Origin: Sphingobium sp. EP60837
GTDB taxonomy: Bacteria; Pseudomonadota; Alphaproteobacteria; Sphingomonadales; Sphingomonadaceae
Assembly: GCF_001658005.1 (NCBI RefSeq)
Contig: NZ_CP015986.1
Location: forward strand, 2,233,501 to 2,297,500
Direction of reading: 5' to 3'
Length of the DNA: 64,000 bases
Positions 1 through 10,143 of this stretch are shown in pieces (position 1 is the stretch's first letter; each line of letters opens with the position of its first letter). The notes below the pieces were generated by a model. That model saw only the letters and a list, made by a program, of their open reading frames with translations, was not told the DNA's origin and made no database searches. Both the position numbers and the translations under genes were made by a program.

Positions 1-1085
1 TGATGGCTCGGGGTCATCATGTCGCGCTGGTGACGGATGAGCGGGGCGCCAAGATCCCTGGCATCTTCGACCGTGCGCAGGTCCATGTCCTTCCTGCTGG
101 CCGCATGACCAAAAATCCGCGGAGCTGGCCCGGCGCGCTCAAGGCGATCCTCACAGGCCGGGCGATGGCCCGCCGCCTTAACGAAACCTTCCGTCCGACG
201 GCCGTTGTGGGCTTCGGCGGCTATCCCGCCATGCCGGCGCTGCTTGGCGCGCTTGCCGATGGGATTCCGACAGCCATTCATGAGCAGAACGCCGTCCTTG
301 GCCGGGTCAATCGTCTGCTTGCTCGCCGGGTCGGTGCGATCGCCACAGCCTATCCCCGGGTGGAGCGCCTTCGCGACAAATATGCGTCGAAAGTTCATCT
401 CGTTGGCAATCCCGTCCGTGAGGAAGTGAAGGCGCTGCGGGACGAGGAATTTCCTGCGCTGACCGACGAAAGCGTTTTCCGCGTTCTTGTGATCGGCGGC
501 AGTCAGGGGGCCAGCATCCTCTCGTCGGTTGTGCCGGATGGTCTCGGCATGCTGCCCTTGAGCCTTCGCCGCCGCCTTCAGGTGACGCAGCAATGCCGGG
601 CAGAGGATATCGAACGCGTTCGCCGCTTCTACGCCGATCTCGAAATCCCGGCGGACCTTGCAACCTATTTCAACGATGTTCCCGAAAAGCTCAGCTGGTC
701 GCACCTGGTCATCGCCCGCGCTGGCGCCTCGACTCTGGCAGAACTCACCTGTGCCGGCCGCCCTGCGATCCTCGTTCCGTTACCGAGCGCAATGGACGAT
801 CATCAGACGGCCAACGCTCGAGAGATGACCGAGGCGGGGGGCGCACGGACCATCCCCCAGTCGCGCTTCACTGCGGTTGAGCTTGCCAAGCAGATGCAGA
901 AGATGGCGCTGGAACCTGGCGCGCTTCAAAATGCCGCCAAGCGCGCTCGTGCCTGTGGCCGGCCTAATGCCGCCCGCGACATGGCCGACCTGCTCGAAAG
1001 CATCGGCCCCGCCCCCATCCTTAATGACCCGCTTCGCGTCGGCCCAGTGCCGACCAGCCTTAATCTCCAGGGAGTTCCCGCATGA
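1..1085 (+). CDS. murG: UDP-N-acetylglucosamine-N-acetylmuramyl-(pentapeptide) pyrophosphoryl-undecaprenol N-acetylglucosamine transferase (5' partial)
   Basis: MurG converts lipid I to lipid II at the cytoplasmic face of the inner membrane, the last intracellular step of peptidoglycan precursor synthesis. The gene enters from the left edge, so the N-terminal glycine-rich acceptor loop is outside the window; the first in-window ATG at base 3 is internal. Visible MurG motifs are [14 protein letters not shown] and [11 protein letters not shown] in the N-terminal domain, and [16 protein letters not shown] and DDHQTANA in the C-terminal UDP-GlcNAc-binding domain. Its stop overlaps the murC start by 4 bp (ATGA), showing translational coupling in the dcw cluster. 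The family is secure; the true start cannot be seen. Confidence 0.97.
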   Translation, partial: MARGHHVALVTDERGAKIPGIFDRAQVHVLPAGRMTKNPRSWPGALKAILTGRAMARRLNETFRPTAVVGFGGYPAMPALLGALADGIPTAIHEQNAVLGRVNRLLARRVGAIATAYPRVERLRDKYASKVHLVGNPVREEVKALRDEEFPALTDESVFRVLVIGGSQGASILSSVVPDGLGMLPLSLRRRLQVTQQCRAEDIERVRRFYADLEIPADLATYFNDVPEKLSWSHLVIARAGASTLAELTCAGRPAILVPLPSAMDDHQTANAREMTEAGGARTIPQSRFTAVELAKQMQKMALEPGALQNAAKRARACGRPNAARDMADLLESIGPAPILNDPLRVGPVPTSLNLQGVPA

Positions 1086-2503
1086 AGGGTGTCGGCACCG
1101 ACATCGGCACGATCCATTTCATCGGCATTGGCGGCATCGGCATGTCCGGGATCGCCGAAGTGATGCACAATCTGGGTTACAAGGTTCAGGGTTCCGACGT
1201 CGCCGAGGGCTATGTCGTGGAAGGACTGCGCAAGAAGGGCATTGCGGTGATGATCGGCCATAAGGCCGAGAATCTCGGCGATGCCGCCGTGGTCGTGACC
1301 TCCACCGCGATCAAGAAGGGTAATCCCGAAGTCGATCTCGCCTTGGAAAAGCGCGTCCCGGTGATCCGCCGCGCCGAAATGCTCGCCGAGTTGATGCGTC
1401 TCAAATCCACCGTCGCAATCGCGGGCACCCACGGCAAGACAACCACCACTTCCATGGTCGCGGCGCTGCTGGATGCGGGCGGGGTGGACCCAACCGTCAT
1501 CAACGGCGGCATCATCAACAGCTACGGCTCAAACGCTCGCCTCGGCAAGAGCGACTGGATGGTGGTCGAGGCCGACGAGAGCGACGGCAGCTTCCTCCGG
1601 CTCGACGGCACGCTGGCAGTCGTGACCAATATCGACCCGGAGCATCTGGATCACTATGGCAGCTTCGACAAGGTGAAGGACGCCTTTGTCGAGTTCGTCG
1701 AGAACGTGCCCTTCTATGGCGCGGCGATGCTCTGTCTCGACCATCCGGAGGTGCAAGCGATCCTGCCGCGCGTGCAGGACCGGCGTATCGTCACCTATGG
1801 CTTCTCGGCGCAGGCCGATATTCGCGGCGAGAATGTCCAGCCCATCCCCGGCGGCAATCGCTTCGATGTGCAGATTCGGGAGCGTGACGGCTCGCTCCGC
1901 AGGATAGAGGGCATCGAAATGCCTATGCCGGGCCGCCACAATGTGCTGAACGCCATGGCGGCCATCGGCGTGGCGCTGCAGATGGGGATCGACGACGCGA
2001 CAATTCAGACGGGCTTCGCCAAGTTCAGAGGGGTCAAGCGCCGCTTCACCAAGGTAGGCGAAATGCCGGCGGGCCAGGGCGCCGCCACGGTCATCGATGA
2101 TTACGGTCACCACCCGGTTGAAATTAAGGCGGTACTCGCCGCAGCCCGGGAAGGCGCGAAGGGCCGGGTCATCGCCGTGGTTCAGCCGCACCGTTTCACG
2201 CGCCTTCGCGACCTGATGGATGAATTCCAGCAGGCATTCAACGACGCCGACATTGTCTATGCTGCGCCTGTCTATCCGGCGGGCGAACAGCCGATCGAAG
2301 GCGTGGACAGCGCAGAGCTGGTGGCTGGCCTTAAGCGGCGCGGCCATCGCTCCGCAGCGACGGTGGACGGCGCCGACGATCTGGCCCGCGCCATCGCTGC
2401 TGATCTTCAGGCCGACGACATGATCATCTGCCTTGGGGCCGGCGACATCACAAAATGGGCTGCCGGTTTGGCCTCCGCCGTCGTCGCCAAGGAAGCTGTC
2501 TGA
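1082..2503 (+). CDS. murC: UDP-N-acetylmuramate-L-alanine ligase
   Basis: Mur ligase that adds L-alanine to UDP-MurNAc using ATP in the cytoplasm. The 473 residues match the normal MurC length. The N-terminal Rossmann motif is [14 protein letters not shown] (about residues 15-28), the ATP loop is [12 protein letters not shown] (about residues 119-130), and the central domain has [11 protein letters not shown] and [12 protein letters not shown]. The C-terminal domain includes [10 protein letters not shown] and QPHRFTR. The ATG start lies in the 4 bp overlap with murG. It is followed by murB after a short gap, in the usual murG-murC-murB-ddlB order. Confidence 0.98.
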   Translation: MKGVGTDIGTIHFIGIGGIGMSGIAEVMHNLGYKVQGSDVAEGYVVEGLRKKGIAVMIGHKAENLGDAAVVVTSTAIKKGNPEVDLALEKRVPVIRRAEMLAELMRLKSTVAIAGTHGKTTTTSMVAALLDAGGVDPTVINGGIINSYGSNARLGKSDWMVVEADESDGSFLRLDGTLAVVTNIDPEHLDHYGSFDKVKDAFVEFVENVPFYGAAMLCLDHPEVQAILPRVQDRRIVTYGFSAQADIRGENVQPIPGGNRFDVQIRERDGSLRRIEGIEMPMPGRHNVLNAMAAIGVALQMGIDDATIQTGFAKFRGVKRRFTKVGEMPAGQGAATVIDDYGHHPVEIKAVLAAAREGAKGRVIAVVQPHRFTRLRDLMDEFQQAFNDADIVYAAPVYPAGEQPIEGVDSAELVAGLKRRGHRSAATVDGADDLARAIAADLQADDMIICLGAGDITKWAAGLASAVVAKEAV

Positions 2504-2540
2504 TGCGGGAGACCCAAATCTCTCCTCGGGGGACCGCCGG

Positions 2541-3443
2541 TTGACAACGGCGGTGGCGCCCCTTCCTTCGGTTCGCGGGTCGCTCAAGGCTGATGCGCCG
2601 CTCGCTCCTCTCGTCTGGTTCAAGGCGGGTGGCGTGGCGCAATGGCTCTTTGAGCCCAAGGACGTTGAGGACCTGTCCGATTTCCTTGCGCGGCTGGATC
2701 CTGCGATCCCGGTGATGGCGCTTGGTCTTGGATCCAACCTCATTGTTCGCGATGGCGGCGTTAACGGCGTTGTCGTGCGCTTGGGTAAGCCGCTCGCCAA
2801 GGTCGAGCAGATCGATGCCACCACTCTGCGTTGCGGGGGAGGGGCGTCGGGCATCCTTGTGTCTTCCACCGCGCGCGATGCGGGTATTGCTGGCTTGGAG
2901 TTCTTGCGCTCCATCCCGGGCACCGTCGGCGGCTTTGTCCGAATGAACGGCGGGGCCTATGGCCGCGAAACCTGCGACATTCTTGTCGAGTGCGACGTTG
3001 TGCTGCGCTCTGGTGAGCGCGTGACGCTGCCGCGCGATGCGCTGGGTTATACTTATCGCCACAGCACGCTGCCTGAAGGCGCGGTGGTGGTAGGCGCCGT
3101 CTTTCGCGGAACGCCCGGCGAGCCCGCGGCGATTCAGGCGGAGATGGACCGCATCGCCGCCGCGCGCGAGGAAAGCCAACCGCTCCGCAGCAAGACGGGT
3201 GGGTCCACCTTCAAGAACCCGGATGGACATAAAGCGTGGGCTCTGGTGGACGAAGCCGGATGCCGCGGCCTGCAAATGGGCGGCGCGCAGGTCTCGGAAA
3301 AGCACACCAATTTCCTCCTCAATCTGGGCGACGCCACCAGCGCGGATATCGAGGCGCTCGGCGAGGAAGTCCGTCGCCGGGTGAAGGAAATGAGTGGCGT
3401 GGAATTGGAGTGGGAAATCCAGCGCGTTGGAGAGAAGAAGTGA
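2541..3443 (+). CDS. murB: UDP-N-acetylenolpyruvoylglucosamine reductase
   Basis: FAD- and NADPH-dependent reductase that makes UDP-MurNAc from UDP-GlcNAc-enolpyruvate. FAD-binding motifs are GLGSNLIVRDGGV and SIPGTVGGFVRMNGGAYG; the catalytic serine segment is GGSTFKNPDGHKAW, with QVSEKHTNFLLN near the C-terminus. The reading frame is open further upstream but overlaps murC. A TTG at 2541, preceded by a GGGGGA stretch, gives about 300 residues, the normal family length; a GTG at 2553 is the alternative. The ATG at 2503 that overlaps the murC stop is in another frame and terminates quickly. Start confidence is moderate, identity is high. Confidence 0.93.
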   Translation: MTTAVAPLPSVRGSLKADAPLAPLVWFKAGGVAQWLFEPKDVEDLSDFLARLDPAIPVMALGLGSNLIVRDGGVNGVVVRLGKPLAKVEQIDATTLRCGGGASGILVSSTARDAGIAGLEFLRSIPGTVGGFVRMNGGAYGRETCDILVECDVVLRSGERVTLPRDALGYTYRHSTLPEGAVVVGAVFRGTPGEPAAIQAEMDRIAAAREESQPLRSKTGGSTFKNPDGHKAWALVDEAGCRGLQMGGAQVSEKHTNFLLNLGDATSADIEALGEEVRRRVKEMSGVELEWEIQRVGEKK

Positions 3444-3469
3444 ATAGCGCCCTGATTTCTTCCCTCGTC

Positions 3470-3540
3470 TTGAGCTCGCCGAAGGGCTCTTCTTTCTACA
3501 GAAATGATGGCGCGGGCTTCGACAAGCTCAGCCCCGACGG
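3470..3540. repeat. REP-like imperfect inverted repeat between murB and ddlB
   Basis: Two arms, TTGAGCTCGCCGAAGGGC (from 3470) and GGGCTTCGACAAGCTCAG (to 3531), are imperfect inverted copies flanking a short AT-richer loop, followed by CCCCGACGG. The core TTCGACAAGCTCAG recurs in diverged form near 17320 and 59030, so this belongs to a dispersed palindromic family in this genome. It fills nearly all of the murB-ddlB gap. A role in mRNA stability is possible but not shown. Confidence 0.6.
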
Positions 3541-3561
3541 ACATATTTCGGAGTTTTACAG

Positions 3562-4521
3562 ATGACCCGTGGCCCCTGGCATGTTGCTGTCCTGATGGGC
3601 GGCTGGTCCGCCGAGCGGCCTGTTTCCTTGTCGAGCGGCGAGGGGGTCGCAAAAGCGCTGGAATCGCGTGGGCACAAGGTCACGCGGATCGACATGGACC
3701 GTAACGTCGCCGCCCGCCTTGCCGACGCTGATGCTGACGTTGTGTTCAATGCCTTGCACGGCGTTCCCGGCGAGGATGGCACGGTGCAGGGGATGATGGA
3801 CCTGATGGGCCTCACCTACACTCATTCGGGCTTGGCGACATCGGTCATCGCTATTGATAAGCAACTGACGAAGCAGGCGCTGGTGCCTCATGGTATCCCC
3901 ATGCCGGGCGGCCATGTCGTAACCAGCGCCAGCCTGTTCGAAGCTGATCCCCTGCCGCGCCCCTATGTGGTGAAGCCGGTCAACGAAGGCAGCTCCGTCG
4001 GCGTTGCCATCATAACGCCGGACGGCAATTACGGCTCACCGATCGGTCGCGATGTCGAAGGTCCATGGCAGCATTTCGAGGAACTGCTCGCCGAGCCCTA
4101 TATTCGCGGACGCGAACTCACCACCGCCGTACTCGGTGATGAAGCGCTGCTAGTGACGGAACTGCGGCCCAAGAGCGGCTTCTATGATTTCGACGCCAAA
4201 TATACCGACGGCATGACCGAACATGTATGCCCGGCGGAAATCCCCAACGAGATCAGCGAGGCGTGCAAGGCGCTCGCCCTGCGCGCGCACCAACTGCTTG
4301 GCTGCAAGGGGGCATCGCGCTCCGACTTCCGCTGGGATGACACCCAAGGAGTCCAAGGGCTTTATCTGCTTGAGGTGAATACTCAGCCGGGCATGACGCC
4401 CTTAAGTCTGGTGCCTGAGCAGGCGGCGAAACTGGGCATTGACTATGCCGAACTGGTCGAGCGTATTGTCGAAGACGCGCTGAGGCAGGTGCCGGGCGCA
4501 AAGGGGGCAGACAATGGGTGA
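3562..4521 (+). CDS. ddlB: D-alanine-D-alanine ligase
   Basis: ATP-grasp ligase that joins two D-alanines for the peptidoglycan stem peptide. The 319 residues fit the Ddl family. N-terminal VLMGGWSAERPVSLSSG, central EGSSVGVAI (ATP-grasp loop) and C-terminal LLEVNTQPGMTPLSL (metal and D-Ala binding) are all present. It lies between murB and ftsQ as in most alphaproteobacterial dcw clusters and its 3' end overlaps ftsQ by 8 bp. The Ser residue in the N-terminal loop and the EVNTQPGMT segment argue for a D-Ala-D-Ala rather than D-Ala-D-Lac enzyme. Confidence 0.97.
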   Translation: MTRGPWHVAVLMGGWSAERPVSLSSGEGVAKALESRGHKVTRIDMDRNVAARLADADADVVFNALHGVPGEDGTVQGMMDLMGLTYTHSGLATSVIAIDKQLTKQALVPHGIPMPGGHVVTSASLFEADPLPRPYVVKPVNEGSSVGVAIITPDGNYGSPIGRDVEGPWQHFEELLAEPYIRGRELTTAVLGDEALLVTELRPKSGFYDFDAKYTDGMTEHVCPAEIPNEISEACKALALRAHQLLGCKGASRSDFRWDDTQGVQGLYLLEVNTQPGMTPLSLVPEQAAKLGIDYAELVERIVEDALRQVPGAKGADNG

Positions 4522-5452
4522 AGCACGCATCCGGCGGGGCGGGACGGCGCGATTGGCGCGCGCGGCCGGCCCACGCGGCCGCAACGGTCCGGGCCGGGGC
4601 AAGCCAGGCAAGCGCCGTTCGTGGATCGGCCGCCTTCTCCATGCCTTGCCGGTTAGCGAGGATACGCTTCAGCGCATTGCCAGCTGGGCGATCGTTGGGA
4701 TTGTTCTGACGGTGATTATAGGCATCGCTGCACTTCTGGGTGTGCCCGCCATGGCCGAACAGAAGGCAGCCGAAGTCGCCGCCAACGCTGGTTTCGAAGT
4801 GCAAAAGGTCGAGGTCCGCGGCGTCGAGCGGATGGATGAACTGCCGGTCTATAATATCGCCCTGGGCCAGGTGGACCGCTCGATGCTTTCGTTGGATCTG
4901 CCCAAGGTGCGCGGCGAAATGCTGAAGCTGGGTTGGGTCAAGGACGCGCGCATCTCCCGCCGCCTCCCGGACACGCTGGTGGTCGATATCGTCGAACGCG
5001 ATCCTGTTGCCGTGTGGCAGCATGATGGCCAACTGCACCTGATCGACGTGCAGGGCGTCGTGCTTCAGTCTGTCGCTACTGACGCCATGCCCGATCTGCC
5101 GCTCGTGGTTGGGCCTGATGCTAATCGCCAGACAGCAGGCCTCAACAAGCTGATGGAGAATGCGCCTGCCCTGAAGCCGATGCTGGCAGGGGCGACCTGG
5201 GTCGGCAACCGCCGCTGGGACTTGCGGTTTCAATCGGGTGAAACGCTGTCGCTGCCTGAAGGAAGCCGCGCTTCCGCCACAGCGCTGGTCAACTTCGCAC
5301 GCATGGACGGCGTCAATCGCTTGCTGGGGCGCGGTATCGTGAAATTCGACATGCGCGATCCGGATCGCTTTGTCCTGCGTCTTCCTCAGGACCAGGTCGG
5401 TCAGAAGCCTGAAGACAAGGCTGAAGCGCCGACGACCGGCGAGGAAGGCTGA
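4514..5452 (+). CDS. ftsQ: Cell division protein FtsQ
   Basis: Bitopic divisome protein that links early cytoplasmic and late periplasmic division proteins. The 312-residue protein has a long basic Gly/Arg-rich cytoplasmic tail (residues 1-45), one membrane segment (about 60-80, IVGIVLTVIIGIAALLGV), then a POTRA domain (FEVQKVEVRGVERM to LPDTLVVDIVERDPVAVW) and the FtsQ beta domain. Start ATG lies inside ddlB (8 bp overlap), implying coupling. The gap to ftsA is 4 bp. The gene order ddlB-ftsQ-ftsA-ftsZ supports the call. Confidence 0.95.
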   Translation: MGEARIRRGGTARLARAAGPRGRNGPGRGKPGKRRSWIGRLLHALPVSEDTLQRIASWAIVGIVLTVIIGIAALLGVPAMAEQKAAEVAANAGFEVQKVEVRGVERMDELPVYNIALGQVDRSMLSLDLPKVRGEMLKLGWVKDARISRRLPDTLVVDIVERDPVAVWQHDGQLHLIDVQGVVLQSVATDAMPDLPLVVGPDANRQTAGLNKLMENAPALKPMLAGATWVGNRRWDLRFQSGETLSLPEGSRASATALVNFARMDGVNRLLGRGIVKFDMRDPDRFVLRLPQDQVGQKPEDKAEAPTTGEEG

Positions 5453-5456
5453 CCAC

Positions 5457-6743
5457 ATGGCGCAACCCAAGGTCGATAAGCTCGTCACCGCGATCGATAT
5501 AGGGTCGTGGAAGGTGTCCGCGCTGATTGCGGGGCGCACCGAAACGGGGGAGTTGGCGATCTTGGGCACCGGGCAGCGGGAAAGCCGGGGCGTGCGCCGC
5601 GGCTTCATCGCCGACATGGAGCGGACTGAACTGGCCGTACGCGAAACCGTCGAGCAGGCCGAGCGCGTCGCGGGCACCAATATCGAGGATGTGTGGGTCA
5701 GTTTTTCGGGCGGCAGCCTGGTCAGCGACGTCGTCACGGTCGAGCGCGACATGGGCGGTTATCGCGTCGAGCAGCCCGACATCGACGACCTGCTCGCCAC
5801 GGGGCAGCAGGGCATCGATCCTGACGGGCGGGTAGTGCTTCATGCGCAGCCCACATGTTTCACCATAAATGGCAAAGTGCCGGTCAAAAAGCCGCTCGGC
5901 ATGCACGCGGATCTTTTGGGCGTCGATATCCATGTTGTGCTGGCCGACGGAGCGCCGCTGGCCAATCTCGACCTGTGCGTTCGCGGGGCCTATCTCAACG
6001 TCAACTCCATCGTCGCTTCGCCGATCGCGACAGGGCTCGCCTGCTTGTCGGAAGAGGAGAGGGACCTGGGCGTCGCCCTCGTTGAACTCGGCGCAGGCGT
6101 GACCAACGTCTCGCTCTATGCAGGCGGCATGCTCGTCGGCCTGCACAGCATCCCGATCGGTGCTTCCGACATCACCGATGATATCGCATCAGCCTTCGGG
6201 ATCCGCCGCAGCCAGGCTGAACGGATCAAATGCTTCTATGGCTCGGCGATGCAGAACCGCCGCGACTTTCGCGACATGATCGAGATTGCGCCGCCGCATG
6301 GCGACGTCGCCGTGCCGGGGCAGAGCGCTGGCCCCAACGCGGACGGAGGCAAGATCACGCGCGCCGCTCTGGTCGCCGTGATTTGCGAGCGGCTCAACCA
6401 GTTGATGACGGAGATCAACGCCGCGCTCGCGGGCATGGGGTTCAACACGCCCACCGGCCGGCAGGTAGTCTTGACCGGTGGCGGAGCGGAATTGAAGGGC
6501 ATCGCCGACTATGCGCAGGGCGCGCTGGGTCGCGCCGTCCGCATCGGTAGGCCGCGCGGGTTGGCAGCGTTGCCCGAAGCGCATAGCGGCCCTGCCTTCG
6601 CAACATTGGCGGGCCTTGCGCTTTATGGCGCATCGAACCCGGTTGATCTTAGAACGATAGCGCCCGCTCCTCAGACCGTTCATCGTATCAATGCACCCCA
6701 ATGGTGGCAGCGGATGGTGCGGGCGATGAAGACGAACTATTGA
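5457..6743 (+). CDS. ftsA: Cell division protein FtsA
   Basis: Actin-fold ATPase that tethers FtsZ to the membrane. The start was set at the ATG at 5457 (MAQPKVDKLVTAIDIGSWKV), four bases after ftsQ, giving 428 residues; the open frame upstream lies inside ftsQ. The phosphate-1 loop is AIDIGSWKVSALIAG, phosphate-2 is LVELGAGVTNVSLY, and the adenosine motif is VVLTGGGAELKGI. The C-terminal WWQRMVRAMKTNY matches the short amphipathic membrane-targeting helix of FtsA. A 110 bp gap separates it from ftsZ and may hold an ftsZ promoter. Confidence 0.97.
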   Translation: MAQPKVDKLVTAIDIGSWKVSALIAGRTETGELAILGTGQRESRGVRRGFIADMERTELAVRETVEQAERVAGTNIEDVWVSFSGGSLVSDVVTVERDMGGYRVEQPDIDDLLATGQQGIDPDGRVVLHAQPTCFTINGKVPVKKPLGMHADLLGVDIHVVLADGAPLANLDLCVRGAYLNVNSIVASPIATGLACLSEEERDLGVALVELGAGVTNVSLYAGGMLVGLHSIPIGASDITDDIASAFGIRRSQAERIKCFYGSAMQNRRDFRDMIEIAPPHGDVAVPGQSAGPNADGGKITRAALVAVICERLNQLMTEINAALAGMGFNTPTGRQVVLTGGGAELKGIADYAQGALGRAVRIGRPRGLAALPEAHSGPAFATLAGLALYGASNPVDLRTIAPAPQTVHRINAPQWWQRMVRAMKTNY

Positions 6744-6853
6744 ATAAATCGAAAGCCGAATGAAATTTGCTGGTGAAATACACCATTTTCTGTTGCATTA
6801 ACCTTCGATGACAGTTTCGCTCATGTCGCCGAAGCTGGAGGGAGCTAGAATTT

Positions 6854-8311
6854 ATGAGCATTGAGATCAGCCCGCCGCATGTGGACGAGTTGAAGCCTCG
6901 CATCGCGGTGATCGGCGTAGGCGGCGCGGGCGGCAACGCCATCGCGAACATGATCGCCGCGTCGGTTGAGGGCGTGGATTTCATCGTCGCCAACACTGAC
7001 GCGCAGGCCCTGAACGCCTCGCCCGCAGAGCGCCGTATCCAGCTGGGTCCGCAGATCACGGAAGGTTTGGGCGCTGGATCGCGTCCGGAAATCGGCAAGG
7101 CCGCTGCTGAGGAGACGATCGCTTCCGTCGAAGATGCGCTGAACGGCGCGCATATGTGCTTCATCGCAGCAGGCATGGGCGGCGGCACCGGCACCGGCGC
7201 TGCTCCCGTCATTGCGAAGGCTGCACGCGACAAGGGCATCCTGACCGTCGGCGTTGTGACAAAGCCCTTCACCTTCGAAGGCAACCGCCGCATGAAGTCG
7301 GCGGAATCCGGCATCGAAGAACTGCAGAAGCATGTCGATACCCTCATCGTCATCCCGAACCAGAATCTGTTCCTGATCGCGAACCCCAACACCACCTTCA
7401 AGGAAGCCTTCCAGATGGCTGACGAGGTGCTGCAGCAAGGTGTTCGCGGCATCACTGACCTCATGGTGATGCCGGGCCTCATCAACCTCGATTTCGCCGA
7501 CGTCCGTTCGGTGATGGGTGAGATGGGCAAGGCGATGATGGGCACTGGCGAAGCGGAAGGCGACGGCCGCGCGCTCCAGGCCGCTGAAAAGGCTATCGCT
7601 AACCCGCTACTCGACGGCGTTTCGATGCGCGGCGCCAAGGGCGTTATTGTTTCCATCGTCGGCGGCGACGACATGCGCCTGATGGAAGTCGATGAGGCGG
7701 CGAACCACATCCGCGAACTGGTCGATCCCGATGCGAACATCATTTGGGGTTCGGCGTTCAATGACGGCCTCAATGGAAAAATCCGTGTGTCGGTTGTGGC
7801 GACCGGCATCGACAGTGAAGCGACCGCCGGAGCCGCGCCTCTGACCCAGCCGTTCAGCTTCGCCAACCGCCCGGCTGTGGCGGTGCCCGCCGCCGCTGCT
7901 TCGCGTCAGACGCCTCCGCCCGCACCCGCCCCGGTTGCAGCACCTGAGCCGGAGCCCGAGACGCTGGAATTGGATGTGCCCGCCGCTCCGGAGCCGGCTC
8001 CGATCGCTGCGCCCATCGAAGAAAAGGCCGCTGCGCCCAAGCCCGCTCCTGCGGCACCTGCGCGCCCGGCCGCCATATTCTCGGATGAAGACTCCTCGCA
8101 GGATGAGTTGCTGCTAGGTGCCGAAGCGGCCGAATCGCAGCCCGTTCCCGCGCCTGCTCCCCAAGCTGCGCCGCGTGTCGCCACCGGCGGCACCCTGTTT
8201 GAGCGTATGGCAGGTCTAACCCGGGGCGCGGACAAGAATGCTGCAGCAAGCGACGATGCCGGATCGACCCCCGACATCCCGCGCTTCCTCAACCGCCAAA
8301 GCAATCAGTAA
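6854..8311 (+). CDS. ftsZ: Cell division protein FtsZ
   Basis: Tubulin-like GTPase that polymerises into the Z ring at midcell. The GTPase core spans residues 1-320 with [10 protein letters not shown] and the tubulin signature [12 protein letters not shown] (about residues 110-121), and T7-loop residues [12 protein letters not shown] long Pro/Ala-rich linker (about 330-460) leads to a conserved C-terminal peptide DIPRFLNRQ, the FtsA- and ZipA-type binding tail. A ribosome binding site GGAGGGAG precedes the ATG. The extended linker is typical of alphaproteobacterial FtsZ (485 residues). An intrinsic terminator follows. Confidence 0.99.
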   Translation: MSIEISPPHVDELKPRIAVIGVGGAGGNAIANMIAASVEGVDFIVANTDAQALNASPAERRIQLGPQITEGLGAGSRPEIGKAAAEETIASVEDALNGAHMCFIAAGMGGGTGTGAAPVIAKAARDKGILTVGVVTKPFTFEGNRRMKSAESGIEELQKHVDTLIVIPNQNLFLIANPNTTFKEAFQMADEVLQQGVRGITDLMVMPGLINLDFADVRSVMGEMGKAMMGTGEAEGDGRALQAAEKAIANPLLDGVSMRGAKGVIVSIVGGDDMRLMEVDEAANHIRELVDPDANIIWGSAFNDGLNGKIRVSVVATGIDSEATAGAAPLTQPFSFANRPAVAVPAAAASRQTPPPAPAPVAAPEPEPETLELDVPAAPEPAPIAAPIEEKAAAPKPAPAAPARPAAIFSDEDSSQDELLLGAEAAESQPVPAPAPQAAPRVATGGTLFERMAGLTRGADKNAAASDDAGSTPDIPRFLNRQSNQ

Positions 8312-8341
8312 GCTCGCGGCGGAAGCTGTTTTATCCTGTTG

Positions 8342-8382
8342 AAGCGCGCCATCGGTCGCATCGGGCGATCGGGCGCGCTTTT
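8342..8382 (+). terminator. Intrinsic terminator after ftsZ
   Basis: The stem AAGCGCGCC (8342-8350) pairs perfectly with GGCGCGCTT (8372-8380), with a further ATCG/CGAT pairing inside the loop, and ends in TTTTA. It closes the dcw cluster and separates it from the following SPOR protein gene. Confidence 0.8.
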
Positions 8383-8430
8383 ACTTGCGGTAAATTTCCC
8401 ATTCACGCATCGATCCGCTAAAGGGCTTGT

Positions 8431-10134
8431 GTGAAACGCTCAGCTTTATGGATACTCGGTGGCCTGTTCCTAACGGGAACTGCGCACTCCCAGCCCGCAC
8501 AGATTCAGGCAATTCGGCCTTCCGGTGCGGAAAGTCTCAGCCGCAATCTGTCGCGGTTGGCGTCTAATCCCCGCGATGTTGACGCGCTGATCGGCGCTGG
8601 TGAAGCGGCGATCGATATGGACGATGTGCGTGCAGCGGCGGGTTTTTTCGGCCGCGCTGACGCCATCCAACCCAATAATGGGCGAGTCAAGGCGGGCTTG
8701 GCCCGTGTCATGCTCAAGTCCCAGAATCCTTCGGAAGCGCTGCGGCTTTTCGATCAAGCGACCCGCCTCGGATTTGGAGAGGCGACGCTGCTGGCGGATC
8801 GTGGTCTGGCCCGCGACATGACGGGTGATCAAGCAGGGGCCCAGCGCGACTATCAGGCTGCGCTCAAACGCGCGCCGGAGGATGCCGAGCTTCTCTACCG
8901 CTATGCCGCGTCCCTCGGCATTTCGGGTCAACTGGACGCGGCCGAAAAGGTTCTGCAGCCTTTGCTTTACAAGAGCGACCGTGCCGCCTGGCGCTACCGC
9001 GCCTTCATCCTCGCGATGAACAACAAGCAAGCCGATGCACGCAAGATCGCTAACCAGACAATGCCGGCTCAACTCGCCGCTGCCTTGTCGCCCTATATGG
9101 AGAAGATGCCCTATCTGACCCCCGCTCAGAAGGCGGCAGCGGTACATTTTGGCCACTTCCCGACGCGCGTCGGCACTTCCCTGGCGGCGGCGACGCCAAG
9201 GCCAGCCGTGCCCGCCCCCGTAGCGGCCGCACCGGAAAGCCCCGCTCCGGCTCCCGTGCGGCCCTCCTATCAGTCGCCCGGCGCGTCAAATGCCCGCGTT
9301 CAGCCGATGCAGCCCGACCGGCCAATGCCGGCCGCTCGCTTGCCCGTTCAGTCGCAGCCGATGCCTTCGCGTGCGCCCGCAACGGCACCAGCTCCCTCCT
9401 CGCTCACCCCATCATCGCTTCCGCCGCGTTCGGCCGATGTGCAAGGGCCGCCAGCGCCGGGCGTCTCATCGACCGCGAGCCAGTCCGCCTCCGCTGCCAC
9501 CACCGCTAGCCAGCCGAATGCCATCACCCTGGCACGGGCGTCGGCACCTGCGGTCCAACAAGCTGCCCCTGCACTCGCTGCCCGGCAGCAACCTAACCCC
9601 GAGGCAACCCGTACGCTGGCAGAAATCATTCGCGCCATAGACGTACCCGAAACGGAGCGCCGCTCCACCATTGCAGCCGTCGATCTTTCCGAAATCCAGG
9701 CACTGCAGGCAGCACGGCGCGCTGAACGGCAGGCCGCGGCAGAGAAGGCTAAAAAGACAGCGGCTGCAGTCAAGGCAAAGGCCGACGCCGCCGCCAAGGC
9801 AAAAGCGGAAGCGGATGCCAAGGCGAAGAAGGCCGCCGAAGAAAAAGCCCGCCTCGCCGCCAACCCTTCGCGCAATTGGGTTCAGATCGGCACCGGCGCT
9901 GACCGGGGCGCTTTGGCCTTCACGCTCAAGGGCCTGCGCCGCAAATATGATGATGTCGCGCCACAGGATGGATGGCTCGCAAGCTGGGGCCGCACCAACC
10001 GACTGCTGATCGGGCCTTTCACCAGCTTTACCCGCGCAAAAACGGTCGAGTCCAAGCTCAAATCGGCCGGCGCTGATGCTTTCGCCTGGCAAAGTGAGGC
10101 TGGAGAGGTGGTCGAGAGGCTGGGAGGCAAGTAA
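8431..10134 (+). CDS. TPR repeat and SPOR domain protein, secreted
   Basis: The GTG start at 8431 encodes a signal peptide (KRSALWILGGLFLTGTAHS), so the 567-residue product is exported to the periplasm. Residues 30-220 form TPR-like helical repeats (for example AAGFFGRADAIQPNNGRVKAGLARVM). A Pro/Ala-rich linker covers about 240-400, then an Ala/Lys-rich charged helix (about 425-475), and a C-terminal SPOR domain (about 480-560, starting SRNWVQIGTGADRGAL). SPOR domains bind denuded glycan strands at the septum, so a division or envelope role beside ftsZ is likely. The exact function is not known. Confidence 0.85.
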   Translation: MKRSALWILGGLFLTGTAHSQPAQIQAIRPSGAESLSRNLSRLASNPRDVDALIGAGEAAIDMDDVRAAAGFFGRADAIQPNNGRVKAGLARVMLKSQNPSEALRLFDQATRLGFGEATLLADRGLARDMTGDQAGAQRDYQAALKRAPEDAELLYRYAASLGISGQLDAAEKVLQPLLYKSDRAAWRYRAFILAMNNKQADARKIANQTMPAQLAAALSPYMEKMPYLTPAQKAAAVHFGHFPTRVGTSLAAATPRPAVPAPVAAAPESPAPAPVRPSYQSPGASNARVQPMQPDRPMPAARLPVQSQPMPSRAPATAPAPSSLTPSSLPPRSADVQGPPAPGVSSTASQSASAATTASQPNAITLARASAPAVQQAAPALAARQQPNPEATRTLAEIIRAIDVPETERRSTIAAVDLSEIQALQAARRAERQAAAEKAKKTAAAVKAKADAAAKAKAEADAKAKKAAEEKARLAANPSRNWVQIGTGADRGALAFTLKGLRRKYDDVAPQDGWLASWGRTNRLLIGPFTSFTRAKTVESKLKSAGADAFAWQSEAGEVVERLGGK

Positions 10135-10143
10135 GGGCGTCCC

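Noticed and set aside
1529..2923. Long minus-strand open frame across murC and murB
   Set aside because: Antisense shadow caused by high GC; the protein has no domain pattern and both murC and murB are unambiguous on the plus strand.
4253..5752. 499-codon minus-strand open frame over ddlB, ftsQ and ftsA
   Set aside because: It covers three well-identified dcw genes and shows no recognisable motif or ribosome binding site.
6744..6853. Possible CtrA box (TTAACC) upstream of ftsZ
   Set aside because: Only one half-site near 6797 is visible, without the second TTAA at the expected spacing, so it is not reported as a regulatory site.
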